In this document: one piece after another, positions 17,277 to 25,493 of the stretch
Layout of the letters: each line of letters starts with the position of its first letter
Numbering within the stretch: the first letter of the stretch is position 1
IMG/VR virus record: IMGVR_UViG_3300024180_000002
Span: 1 to 64,000 of that record
Length of the DNA stretch: 64,000 nt
Source of the DNA: a virus
Reading direction: 5' to 3' (one strand)
Notes under the pieces: generated by a model
Database searches by the model: none
What the model was told of the DNA's origin: nothing
What the model saw: the letters and a program-made list of their open reading frames with translations, nothing else
Position numbers and translations under genes: made by a program

Positions 17277-19127
17277 TTATCCATCACATGCTAAACAATC
17301 TTCCATTGCTCGCTGTGCGATGTCTCCTCTTAATACAGATTCTGTTCTCATATAATAAAGAGTTTTTATTCCCTGCTTATAAGCTTCTAAATGAACTTGA
17401 TTAATATATTTAGGTTCAGCCTGTGTAGGAAAAGCTAAATTTAATGAAACTGCTTGATCAATATATTGTTGTCTTACACCAGCTTGTTTAACTAATTCCA
17501 TTTGATTAATTTCTTTAAAGGTTCTAAATACATCTTTAACAGAAATATAAAGATCCTTTTCGTGATCTGTTAATTTGTCATAAGTGGCTTGCTTAATCGG
17601 GGCATCACTACTTCCTTCCTTTACCCAATATTCTCCTAATACATCAACGCCTTGAACTGAACCACCGTCTTCTAGTATTTTGTCCCATACTGTTTTCTTA
17701 TTTTGCTTGATCTTAGTTAACATATTTTCAAGTGCAGGGTTCTTTCTAATAAAAGTTCCTTTTGCAGTTTGTTCAGTAAATACATTTGCTGCCCATGGTT
17801 CAATGCCTGGTGAAACATTTCCTGCTAATTTAGAATTAGAAACAGTAGGAGCAATTGCTCTTAAGTGTGTGTTTCTCATTCCAGTTCCTACACACCAAAG
17901 AGGTTCTCCAAATTCTGTAGCTAAATCTCTACTTGCTCTTTCACTTTCTACTTTGATTTGAGAAAATATCTTTCTAGTTTCAAATTGAGCTGTCAAAGAA
18001 TCGAATGGAATATTTCTATCTTGTAAATAAGTATGCCATCCGAGAACTCCTAAACCTAATGCTCTACCTTTTTCAGCGGATCTTACTGCATTTTCAAAGC
18101 CTCTCATATATTTCGCTCTATGAATAAACTCCTGAAGAACTCCATCTAAAAAGTAAGTTGCAGTATAGATTAAATCAGTATCTTTCCATTCTTCATATCT
18201 TTTAAGATTCACAGAAGATAAACAACATACAAATGAATGATTTTCATCGGTGTGTAAAGTAATCTCAGAACAGATGTTAGTCATATAAACCTTTAAACCA
18301 TTTTGCTTATACGCATCCGGATTCATTCTATTGATATTACCCTTAAACATTATATAAGGTTCTCCTGTTGCTCTTCTTTTTCTAATCACAGCGGCCCATC
18401 TTTTACGAGCTTCTTTATCTCCAGCCTCGATCTTTTGCATAAACCCGTCAGATACTACGATACATTGATGTACGTTTAAACATTGTCTATTTACATCACC
18501 CTTAGGTTCTCTAACCTCTAACCATTCCCAAAAATCATCATGTTCTATATCTATATTGACTGACGCTGCACCTCTTCTTACTGAACCTTGATTAGTTGCT
18601 AAAATAGTAGAATCATAAATTTTTATAAATGGAACTACTCCGTCTGAAGTTCCGTTTCCTGTAATGGTTGCTCCTGCCGGTCTTATCTGATTTACTCCGA
18701 TACCAACACCGCCTCCATGTTTAGCAAGTAACATTAATTCTAAATTCTTTGAACCTATATCGTGAATTGAATCTGCTACATCTATACCGAAACATGAAAT
18801 TGGAAGACCTCTTTCTGAACCCGTGTTTGAAAAAACTGGAGTTGCAAGATTTAACCATCCTTTCCACATATAATCAAAGAATTTACTTGCTAATTCTGGC
18901 TTTCTTAATCTTTGTGCAACTGTTGTCGATACTCTCCAGTATGCATCCTTTGGAGTTTCTCCTTCTAGTAAATATCCCTTAGAAACAGTTTTTACATAAA
19001 CTTCAGTATTAGCCCATACTGGGAAGTCTACTCCTAATTTCCATCCTTCAGATTCTCCGAAGTTTCTTTCTTTTCCCTTTTCATTGTATTCGGGGTTTGG
19101 TGCGTCGTTGTAATTTCTTATCATCAT
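17277..19127 (-). CDS. nrdA: Ribonucleotide reductase large subunit NrdA, short form
   Basis: This 616-residue class I alpha subunit begins directly with the catalytic barrel. The N-terminal ATP-cone seen in longer NrdA proteins (about 750 residues) is absent, so dATP activity control is probably missing. Visible motifs are the active-site SCFG near residue 110, GGGVGIGVNQIRP, the NICSE (N-x-C-x-E) catalytic motif, TVSNSKLAGNVSPGIEP, and the tyrosine pair in GIKTLYYMRTES. It ends CLACDG, the redox-active Cys pair that passes electrons from thioredoxin or glutaredoxin. It makes dNDPs together with NrdB encoded just upstream. A terminator follows. Confidence 0.93.
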   Translation of the reverse strand: MMIRNYNDAPNPEYNEKGKERNFGESEGWKLGVDFPVWANTEVYVKTVSKGYLLEGETPKDAYWRVSTTVAQRLRKPELASKFFDYMWKGWLNLATPVFSNTGSERGLPISCFGIDVADSIHDIGSKNLELMLLAKHGGGVGIGVNQIRPAGATITGNGTSDGVVPFIKIYDSTILATNQGSVRRGAASVNIDIEHDDFWEWLEVREPKGDVNRQCLNVHQCIVVSDGFMQKIEAGDKEARKRWAAVIRKRRATGEPYIMFKGNINRMNPDAYKQNGLKVYMTNICSEITLHTDENHSFVCCLSSVNLKRYEEWKDTDLIYTATYFLDGVLQEFIHRAKYMRGFENAVRSAEKGRALGLGVLGWHTYLQDRNIPFDSLTAQFETRKIFSQIKVESERASRDLATEFGEPLWCVGTGMRNTHLRAIAPTVSNSKLAGNVSPGIEPWAANVFTEQTAKGTFIRKNPALENMLTKIKQNKKTVWDKILEDGGSVQGVDVLGEYWVKEGSSDAPIKQATYDKLTDHEKDLYISVKDVFRTFKEINQMELVKQAGVRQQYIDQAVSLNLAFPTQAEPKYINQVHLEAYKQGIKTLYYMRTESVLRGDIAQRAMEDCLACDG

Positions 19128-19154
19128 ATATTTTATATTAGAATTATTGATTTG

Positions 19155-20162
19155 TTATGAAAACAAATCGTCTTCATCCCAGTTTTCATCTTCGCCTGCT
19201 TTAGAATAATCAGTAGGTCTTACTGCAAAGAAATCCGTATGTGTATGTCCACCTGTTAAGTGATAGAACCAATCTAATTCTGAAGCACTTTCTTCATTGT
19301 ATTCAAAGATAGATTGATATCCTATTTCTGCTAATTTTTCATTAGCTCTTTTCTTAATAAATTCTTTAAGATCTTCTTTCTTAAGATTTTCTAAATCTCC
19401 CATTTCAAACATCTTATCAATAAACTTCATTTCCATTTCAACCATTAACTTAGCTGCTTCTTCTACTTGAGATTGAACTGAATCTCTAAGATCAGTATAT
19501 TCTTCGCACATGTGGTTAAATAATTGACAACCCATTTTTGAATGAAGAGATTCATCCCTAACTGACCACTTCATTTGTTGTCCGATTCCCTTAAGTTTAT
19601 TTCTCATTTGAAAAGAATAAAGAACGGCGAATGAAGAGTATAATGCAACTCCTTCTCCAAATGCACTGAATATTGCTAAAGATCTAGCAACATCCTTCCT
19701 AGCTGTTGGATTTTTCAAAAGGTCTTCATGAGTATATTCTGCTTCTGTATTCATTAAATAATCGAATCTTTCTGCTGTTGTTGGTTCATGTAAGAATGCT
19801 TCAAAATCTTCAAGGCCTAATGTTTCATTTAAATAAGAGTAAGCGGTTGCATGAATAGTTTCTTGAGAACCAAACAACATTGCCATGTGTTTGATTTCCC
19901 ATTTAGGAAACCAATCAGTAACCATCCCTGTCCAATAATCTGAAACTGCACATTCAGTTTGTGCAAACCCCAAAAGAATATTTCCAACTAAATTCTTTTC
20001 AGAATCTGTAAGTGTTTCATTCCAATCCTTGACATCGCCTTGCATTGAAATTTCGGTATGTAACCAAAACGCCTGTGCTTGTTTTAACCATCCTTCAGTA
20101 TAATATACTGGATATTCAAACGGTTTGTATTCTATTCTTTCTTTAAATATTGATGGTTTCAT
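19155..20162 (-). CDS. nrdB: Ribonucleotide reductase small subunit NrdB
   Basis: This 335-residue R2 protein has the diiron motifs SQETIHATAYSYL (Glu, His and the radical Tyr at the spacing of E. coli Glu115-His118-Tyr122) and VRDESLHSKMG (Glu and His). The C-terminus ENWDEDDLFS fits the tail that docks into NrdA. It starts 84 nt downstream of a late-promoter-like element, with a hairpin between them. It sits between the two polymerase halves with nrdA, which is unlike T4. Confidence 0.93.
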   Translation of the reverse strand: MKPSIFKERIEYKPFEYPVYYTEGWLKQAQAFWLHTEISMQGDVKDWNETLTDSEKNLVGNILLGFAQTECAVSDYWTGMVTDWFPKWEIKHMAMLFGSQETIHATAYSYLNETLGLEDFEAFLHEPTTAERFDYLMNTEAEYTHEDLLKNPTARKDVARSLAIFSAFGEGVALYSSFAVLYSFQMRNKLKGIGQQMKWSVRDESLHSKMGCQLFNHMCEEYTDLRDSVQSQVEEAAKLMVEMEMKFIDKMFEMGDLENLKKEDLKEFIKKRANEKLAEIGYQSIFEYNEESASELDWFYHLTGGHTHTDFFAVRPTDYSKAGEDENWDEDDLFS

Positions 20163-20206
20163 AAATTATGTTTTCTTAAATTTTTTAACTAGTTCCTAAA
20201 GTCTAC

Positions 20207-20233
20207 AAAAGACCAACTGGTAACAGATTGGTC
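20207..20233 (-). terminator. Hairpin/terminator between polymerase N-half and nrdB
   Basis: GACCAACTG pairs with CAG-A-TTGGTC (one bulge, small loop) and is followed on the minus strand by TTTTG. It may terminate the gene 43A transcript. Because a promoter-like element lies just upstream at 20246, it could also act as a leader structure for nrdB. Confidence 0.6.
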
Positions 20234-20245
20234 TCGTTAGTAGTC

Positions 20246-20254
20246 TATATATTC
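20246..20254 (-). promoter_or_regulatory. Possible late-type promoter upstream of nrdB
   Basis: Minus strand reads CTACATGAATATATAGACT. It is weaker than the others, and the hairpin at 20207-20233 lies between it and nrdB. Confidence 0.3.
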
Positions 20255-20290
20255 ATGTAGAATAATGGACTGCCTCTCGAGACAAAAAGA

Positions 20291-21688
20291 TTATCTTAAT
20301 CTTTTTTTAAGTCTGTCGGCTTTAGTGAAATATTCGTATGAGGTTTGTTTATAATCTTTACGCTGATCATATAAATCTCCTAGAATTTTCTTTAACATTG
20401 AAGTCTCTTGTTTATAGACTACTCCGTTTTCACAAACGATTACTTCTTTATCCTTTCTTCGCTCAGCGACTTCATGCTTTGCTACCTTTTCAACAAAGGC
20501 GTCAGGTGAAATATTAAATTGTCTCATTATAGAAGGATATAGTGATGCAAAGTCAAATGCACTTACACCTGCATAATATCCAGTAATGGGTTCTTTTACA
20601 TAAGCACCGGCATATTGTGCATTCTTTTCACTGTCTTCCTTCTTTTCAGATCCAATTCGTTTACCTTCTTCTGATAATTTTCGTGCAATCAGAGATTCTG
20701 TAACTGCCACTGGCGATGCTGCTTTATATAGAGGCATCTTTGTGATGTTTGCCAAGGTTAAAAGAACTTCCATCGATTTCAACTTTTGATCTATATAATA
20801 AACCAATACGGAATCGACTACATTGTAGTAAATGTATTTTACAAAATCATCCCTATATAAATCCTGTAGAGATCCTGTAAATTTAATCTTGTTAACATTA
20901 AGAACTTGACCTGAGACATAATCAAGTGCATTAGATTCTTTTACCTTTACACTTCTATCATACTTATCATATAATTGCATGTAATCTAAGATTCCAATAT
21001 GTAAGGGTCTGCTGTCATTTCTATCCAAAGATTGTGTCATAGAAACTTCAGCAATATCAATTTGTAATCTTTTACATCTGTTTACAATATATTGCCAATC
21101 ATAATTAATAAAGTTCCAGCCTGTCATCATTGGAAACTTAGGTAGGAACTTCATTAAGAACGTATAGACCATGTCATATTCTGACTCGAATTTCTGATAT
21201 TTGAATTCCCAATCCTGATCAAAGTCTTTGAAATACTTATTAGTATCGTCTTCAATTTTTTGGATGCTTTTAGAATCCATATCTTCCAATCCTAATACAA
21301 TAGCTTTATGTTCTGGTGTAATTATGGAAAATGATAGGATTCTACTTTTAGCTTCTTCAGCTTTTGGAAAGCCATCTACGATTTCAGTTTCAATATCGAC
21401 GAAGTATGTTTTAGGCATATTGTATGCAAAGATTTCTTCTTTATCCTTTGCGGGTAATGAATCTAAGAAATAAGTTAAAGAAAACTTATTATATCTTCTT
21501 GCACTTCCTAGTTTGACTGATCTGCCATCCCAGTTTTTATGATCTAGACTTCTGCCTTTATCATTATCATTACATACATACCAGTTCTGATACTGTGAAA
21601 TTGGATATTGTTTAAATGCTACTTTACCTTCGGTGTCGTAGTAAGAGATGATAACATCCCTGTCTCTCTGTTCAATATCTAATATCAT
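20291..21688 (-). CDS. 43A: DNA polymerase gp43, N-terminal half with exonuclease (43A)
   Basis: This 465-residue protein covers the N-terminal and 3'-5' exonuclease domains and the start of the palm of a T4-type family B polymerase. Exo I is FVDIETEI near residue 91, Exo II is GWNFINYDWQYI near 195, Exo III is YYNVVDSVLVYY, and palm motif A is FDFASLYPSI near 378. It stops after KILGDLYDQRKDYKQTSYEY and DRLKKRLR, inside the fingers. Motifs B and C are on a separate gene 3.9 kb further on. It overlaps gene 56 by one base. An AT-rich inverted repeat (about 20284-20306) covers its stop codon. Confidence 0.92.
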   Translation of the reverse strand: MILDIEQRDRDVIISYYDTEGKVAFKQYPISQYQNWYVCNDNDKGRSLDHKNWDGRSVKLGSARRYNKFSLTYFLDSLPAKDKEEIFAYNMPKTYFVDIETEIVDGFPKAEEAKSRILSFSIITPEHKAIVLGLEDMDSKSIQKIEDDTNKYFKDFDQDWEFKYQKFESEYDMVYTFLMKFLPKFPMMTGWNFINYDWQYIVNRCKRLQIDIAEVSMTQSLDRNDSRPLHIGILDYMQLYDKYDRSVKVKESNALDYVSGQVLNVNKIKFTGSLQDLYRDDFVKYIYYNVVDSVLVYYIDQKLKSMEVLLTLANITKMPLYKAASPVAVTESLIARKLSEEGKRIGSEKKEDSEKNAQYAGAYVKEPITGYYAGVSAFDFASLYPSIMRQFNISPDAFVEKVAKHEVAERRKDKEVIVCENGVVYKQETSMLKKILGDLYDQRKDYKQTSYEYFTKADRLKKRLR

Positions 21689-22155
21689 TAATAGTTATTT
21701 TTCTGACGGTTAACATTCTCTTCTGCTTTTGCGAAGTAGTAGTTGTATGCTGTTTTAGCATCTAGCCCAATTGAAGCGGCGTAATTAATAAAGAAGTGTA
21801 GAATGTCTACCCATTCCATATACAATTCTTTTTTGTCGCCTTCGGACATGTCAGAAATTTTTAACTTATCATACTTAGTGAAGTCTTTTTTCCAGTATTT
21901 CCATACTGCATTACCACTTCCGTCTTTAATACCGCCTAGAGCATCTGTCATTTCATGAATTTCGTCAACTACTGCATGTGTGTTACAGTGCCAGAAATCC
22001 ATAATTTCTCGGATTGTCATATTATCAAAGTTAAAACCATAAGTCTGCTCTTGCATCTTCTTTTGGTTTTCCATGATATCTGCTAAGTGTGTTGTTGATT
22101 GGTCGTAAAAATCTTTTACTTCTAGATCTTTACATTCGTTGTCAATGTTTGCCAT
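21688..22155 (-). CDS. 56: dCTPase/dUTPase (gp56-like)
   Basis: This 155-residue all-alpha NTP pyrophosphatase resembles T4 gp56 over most of its length. It has an ExxE motif in VVDEIHEMTDAL, then NAVWKYWKKDF (T4 SAVWKKWKARY), then MEWVDILHFFIN with an ExxxD metal site, and a C-terminus KAEENVNRQKNNY close to T4 KNKENFARQDRGY. In T4 this enzyme destroys dCTP and dUTP so that hydroxymethyl-dCTP is used instead. The next gene upstream encodes an alpha-glucosyltransferase, which supports the same pathway here. Confidence 0.87.
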   Translation of the reverse strand: MANIDNECKDLEVKDFYDQSTTHLADIMENQKKMQEQTYGFNFDNMTIREIMDFWHCNTHAVVDEIHEMTDALGGIKDGSGNAVWKYWKKDFTKYDKLKISDMSEGDKKELYMEWVDILHFFINYAASIGLDAKTAYNYYFAKAEENVNRQKNNY

Positions 22156-22191
22156 TTTTTCGCTACTTTTTAATGTTACTTATTATTCTAC

Positions 22192-23415
22192 TTAAAATAA
22201 TGAATCTGTTTTTAATTCTACTGGTTTTTCTACTGATCTTTTATTAACATTGTTAATAGCTTCAAAGAGATCATTGTTAACAACTTCTGGCGCGTTGTGT
22301 AATTTAGCTAATCTTAAAGAGTTTTTTCTAAACTCTTCTCTTCTTTCGTTATTGTTTGCTAATTCTAAAATCTGTGGAATAGAAGCTGCAATATCTTCTT
22401 TGTCTACGAAGATTGCAAAATCTTCAAGTTCTATGAAAGGAACTCCTTCTGTTCTGTGAATAACGTGAGTTCCCCAGTGTTTGTCAAATAGTGGTATAGT
22501 TCCCGCTGCAATAACCTCACACATTGCATATTCAATCATTGAACCATAGAGTCTTTCTGGTAAGTTAAAGAATTCTGCACCGAACATTGATTTTCCAAGT
22601 TCTGCCATTCCTTCTGCTAAATTATAAGGCCCATACATATACATTCTGTCTTCGACTTGTGGATATGTAACAGGGTTTTTGATTTCATGAACTTCAAAGA
22701 TATCTTCTCTTAGAGTTTTTCTATCTTCTTGTAAAAACATAGGAAGAGCTCCAATAGATCTTTCAACTCCTCTACATTCTGTTACGAAATTATTACCTTT
22801 CAATAGTTCCATAATATCGAACATTCTAAAAGGATCTTTAAATCCAGCAAATCTTCCAAAGTATGTAGTTCTTCTTTCTTGTTCTTCAACTGGAACCACA
22901 ATATTAGACCATGCATCATAGTCATAAGGATTAAGATTCATTTCGATTAATGGAGTATCAGGTGCATGTTCTCTTAATTTATTTGCAAAATTAGATCTTG
23001 CAGAATAGTTGAACATAGCGTCCATTGATTTCATGATTTCCCAATACTTATAATTCTTTGCTAAGTTTGCAGTGTTATGATCTAAGCAGTTTCCTATTTT
23101 AATAGGATTTTCTAAACCATAAATACAGTGCTCAATAAAATCTTCGTTGAATTCATCTCCTACTGATTTATGCGGATACGATGTGTAATATACTACATCA
23201 CTTTTTTCAAGTTCTTTAGCGATATTAGGAATATCCTTTCTTTTAAATTCAGTGCAAACAATATCTGTAGTTTTATGGCGAGGCCATTTCTTTTCTACCG
23301 CTGCATAAATCGTGGCATCATGGCCTTCTTTTATAAGCCAATTATAAAATTCGATTGTGTGTCTTGTGAGTCCACAACCTTCAACTCCTTTTGCTAATAC
23401 TAATGCTATTTTCAT
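22192..23415 (-). CDS. agt: DNA alpha-glucosyltransferase (Agt-like)
   Basis: This 407-residue protein is close in length to T4 Agt (400). The N-terminus MKIALVLAKGVEGCGLTRHT matches T4 MRICIFMARGLEGCGVTKFS, and the likeness goes on through FYNWLIKEGHDATIYAAVEK. Other shared parts are MNLNPYDYDAWSN (T4 DINMNINRWIGR region), a FGRFAGFKDPFRMFD segment, GVERSIGALPMF (T4 GLERSPAFIAI) and an EYAMCEVIAAGTIPLFDKHWG acceptor/donor region. T4 Agt adds glucose from UDP-glucose to hydroxymethylcytosine in DNA, protecting it from restriction. The sugar and base used here are inferred. Confidence 0.85.
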   Translation of the reverse strand: MKIALVLAKGVEGCGLTRHTIEFYNWLIKEGHDATIYAAVEKKWPRHKTTDIVCTEFKRKDIPNIAKELEKSDVVYYTSYPHKSVGDEFNEDFIEHCIYGLENPIKIGNCLDHNTANLAKNYKYWEIMKSMDAMFNYSARSNFANKLREHAPDTPLIEMNLNPYDYDAWSNIVVPVEEQERRTTYFGRFAGFKDPFRMFDIMELLKGNNFVTECRGVERSIGALPMFLQEDRKTLREDIFEVHEIKNPVTYPQVEDRMYMYGPYNLAEGMAELGKSMFGAEFFNLPERLYGSMIEYAMCEVIAAGTIPLFDKHWGTHVIHRTEGVPFIELEDFAIFVDKEDIAASIPQILELANNNERREEFRKNSLRLAKLHNAPEVVNNDLFEAINNVNKRSVEKPVELKTDSLF

Positions 23416-23765
23416 ATTTGTGATCCGTGTTTTATGTTAAATCCTCCATGTTTTCTGTATGATTGGTCTTCTTCTCCTATTTGTATTTCTCCTTCATATC
23501 CTTTTTCAGATGAATCAGAATATACGTCCATTTCGGAATAGACTAAATCTCCTAATGCGTTATGTGTTTCTTCGTCATTTACCCCGATATCAGTTCCTAC
23601 TAATTCGTCCATTCCTTCCAGCTCCCAATAGTTTTCTGCTAAGTATTGAACGAATTCTTCTTCGGTTGCTCCTTTATAATTAGGGAATTTTTCAGTGTCT
23701 AATGTTACGATAGGAGTTGCTTCGGCAATATATCGATACTCGGTTCTTCTTACCTGTACTTTCAT
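23412..23765 (-). CDS. Small acidic protein, unknown
   Basis: This 117-residue acidic protein begins MKVQVRRTEYRYIAEATPIV. It overlaps agt by 4 nt, so its translation is probably coupled to agt. No domain recognised. Confidence 0.6.
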   Translation of the reverse strand: MKVQVRRTEYRYIAEATPIVTLDTEKFPNYKGATEEEFVQYLAENYWELEGMDELVGTDIGVNDEETHNALGDLVYSEMDVYSDSSEKGYEGEIQIGEEDQSYRKHGGFNIKHGSQI

Positions 23766-24032
23766 TTATTTTCCGTTTTCGTAATTATCTAAACCTTGAA
23801 TGTATGCTACTGCATCTAAGAGATTATCTCTTTTATGATTGTAACTTTCTCTTGAAAACTTAAGAGCAACTAATGCTTTAAACATATCAGCGCCACTTAC
23901 ATCATGGCCTGTCATACCTTTAAATATTAGGGCAGCTCTGTCCATGCCTTCTGAAAAAGGACCGTAATTACGATCCGCTTCTTCACTCCTGTTGTTTACA
24001 ATTTCGTTTGCTTCTTCTAAGATACTTTTCAT
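23766..24032 (-). CDS. DUF6378-like small phage protein
   Basis: This 88-residue protein has the pattern of a widespread small phage family: an RNYGPFSEGMDRAALIF segment near residue 21, a middle helix, then FKALVALKFSRESYNHKRDN and LLDAVAYIQGL. I assign it to the DUF6378 type from memory of this pattern. Function is unknown. It begins one base after the 117-residue gene upstream boundary and may be led by the promoter-like element at 24058. Confidence 0.6.
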   Translation of the reverse strand: MKSILEEANEIVNNRSEEADRNYGPFSEGMDRAALIFKGMTGHDVSGADMFKALVALKFSRESYNHKRDNLLDAVAYIQGLDNYENGK

Positions 24033-24056
24033 AAGAATGTGTTTAATTATTATACT

Positions 24057-24233
24057 CTATATATGCGTTTTGTTTACGGCTAATTTTTCTAATTTTGATT
24101 CTACTAGAATTATTAGATCTTCAATTCCTTCGTTATACGCGAATTGTGTTTCGTGGTCCATGTTTGCATACTTAATTTCATCTGCTGCATTGGTTAGTAG
24201 ATTAACCAATACCTTTACGTCTTCTTTGCTCAT
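24057..24233 (-). CDS. Small protein of 58 residues, unknown
   Basis: A frame from ATG at 24233 to TAG at 24057 encodes MSKEDVKVLVNLLTNAADEI and ends VESKLEKLAVNKTHI. It is helical and charged, and it fills the only gap between the 88-residue gene and the 313-residue gene. Its stop codon overlaps the promoter-like element at 24058-24064. Confidence 0.6.
   Translation of the reverse strand: MSKEDVKVLVNLLTNAADEIKYANMDHETQFAYNEGIEDLIILVESKLEKLAVNKTHI
24058..24064 (-). promoter_or_regulatory. Possible promoter element
   Basis: Minus strand reads CGCATATATAGAGTATAAT, 25 nt before the ATG at 24032. It lacks the G of GATATATA and is followed by a TATAAT-like box, so it may be an early or middle rather than a late promoter. 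Confidence 0.3.
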
Positions 24234-24240
24234 CTTTGTT

Positions 24241-25182
24241 TTATTTTAGTAAGTTTTCTATTCCTAATTCTTCGGCGAAAGCAACTGTGATATCCTTTAG
24301 CAGCTTTACATTTTCTTCTGAGAAATCAGTGTTATCAAATTTAAATGAAATTGTTTTATCATTTGCACCTGTGCTTTCTTTTACGAATTCAAAACCTGGA
24401 ACTTTAGATTTTATACTATCAATTATCTTTCCTGTTTCATCTATGATTCTAGTAAGTCCATGATCTTTAACTAAATATCCTGATATTTTAATTCCAAGGT
24501 CATGGTTCTTTTGATTAATAACCCATTCTATACCCAATCTAGAACCAGTATAAGCCTTTCCAATATAAAGGTATCTACTGCGGTGTGGTAATTCTTTTCT
24601 ATTTTTGAATCCCATTTCAGATGAAGCGACTTTCATCCATTTTAAACCAAGCTCTTCAAGCGAAGCGAGTTTAACTGAAACCTTTTCCTTCTTTTCTTCT
24701 ATTCCATATACATCTGCAAAATAACCTTGATCATTGAACCTTAGATGTATAGCATAAGAATCTTCCATCTTAGAAAATTCATTAAGATAGGGTGCATCGA
24801 ATTCTTTAAACGCAATTGCAAATGAATATACTTGTTCGTAATCCTGTTTAAGTCTATTGGATTTAAGATAGAACTGTTCATGGTGATCATTGTCCCATTT
24901 ACCCTTTTGAGATTGACTCATCACTTCAAAATAATACATCTGTCCTTCGTCTTCAAACGTAAGATCAGCTCTTTTGGTTGCCATTCCAATTGTGATAGGT
25001 GTTTCTAATTTTCTGTCTATATCTTCAATGCTGGATAAACCACATGCTTCGATTACAGTGTTCATTTCTTCTTTGCCAAAAAAGGCTTCTACGAATTGAG
25101 TTTCTCTATTACATTCATAGGCTGAAAATACATCTGTTAATGTGTGGTCGTTGGTTTTAATTCCTTTCGAATATCTTTTCAT
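24241..25182 (-). CDS. Possible PD-(D/E)XK nuclease-type protein
   Basis: This 313-residue protein is not firmly recognised. Residues about 70-97 read KRADLTFEDEGQMYYFEVMS, followed by QSQKGKWDNDHHEQFYL. That is the D-x(n)-E-x-x arrangement of PD-(D/E)XK-like nucleases, with VMSQSQ in place of the usual E-x-K. The C-terminal half has a basic segment (ELPHRSRYLYIGKAYTGSRL). A strong terminator separates it from the upstream sugar-nucleotide genes, so it should have its own promoter. It could be a restriction-like or host-takeover nuclease, but catalytic competence is uncertain. Confidence 0.4.
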   Translation of the reverse strand: MKRYSKGIKTNDHTLTDVFSAYECNRETQFVEAFFGKEEMNTVIEACGLSSIEDIDRKLETPITIGMATKRADLTFEDEGQMYYFEVMSQSQKGKWDNDHHEQFYLKSNRLKQDYEQVYSFAIAFKEFDAPYLNEFSKMEDSYAIHLRFNDQGYFADVYGIEEKKEKVSVKLASLEELGLKWMKVASSEMGFKNRKELPHRSRYLYIGKAYTGSRLGIEWVINQKNHDLGIKISGYLVKDHGLTRIIDETGKIIDSIKSKVPGFEFVKESTGANDKTISFKFDNTDFSEENVKLLKDITVAFAEELGIENLLK

Positions 25183-25219
25183 TTATTGCTTTGTTTATTA
25201 ATTACTATACTAATATAAC

Positions 25220-25259
25220 AAAAAAACCCGAGATAAAAAAATCTCGGGCTGCTTTTTTT
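25220..25259 (-). terminator. Bidirectional rho-independent terminator
   Basis: An 8-bp stem CCCGAGAT/ATCTCGGG with an A6 loop is flanked by A/T runs on both sides, so it can work in both directions. On the minus strand it ends the unit containing genes 27565-25278. Confidence 0.88.
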
Positions 25260-25277
25260 CAAAAAAAGTGCAATGTT

Positions 25278-25493
25278 TTACAAATCTTCTGGAAAATACT
25301 TGTCAAGTGCTTCTAACTTATCATCAGCGTCAACTAACATTGATAAAGCTTCTTCTGCATTTTTATAGAAATCACCAGTTGAGTGATCTCCAATACCAGA
25401 TCCTTTATTTCCTAAAAGATCTAAAGATAAAAGTGCTTTTGATTTTTCAGCTAAGGCACTAGCTCTTAGCATTTCGATTAATTTCTTATTCAT
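25278..25493 (-). CDS. Small protein of 71 residues, unknown
   Basis: This 71-residue helical protein begins MNKKLIEMLRASALAEKSKA and ends ALDKYFPEDL. It overlaps the dehydratase gene by 4 nt and is the last gene before a strong terminator. No function recognised. Confidence 0.6.
   Translation of the reverse strand: MNKKLIEMLRASALAEKSKALLSLDLLGNKGSGIGDHSTGDFYKNAEEALSMLVDADDKLEALDKYFPEDL

Noticed and set aside
15172-21688. Polymerase split as a sequencing or frameshift error
   Set aside because: The halves are 3.9 kb apart with intact genes between, and each has a sensible start or stop, so an error cannot explain it.
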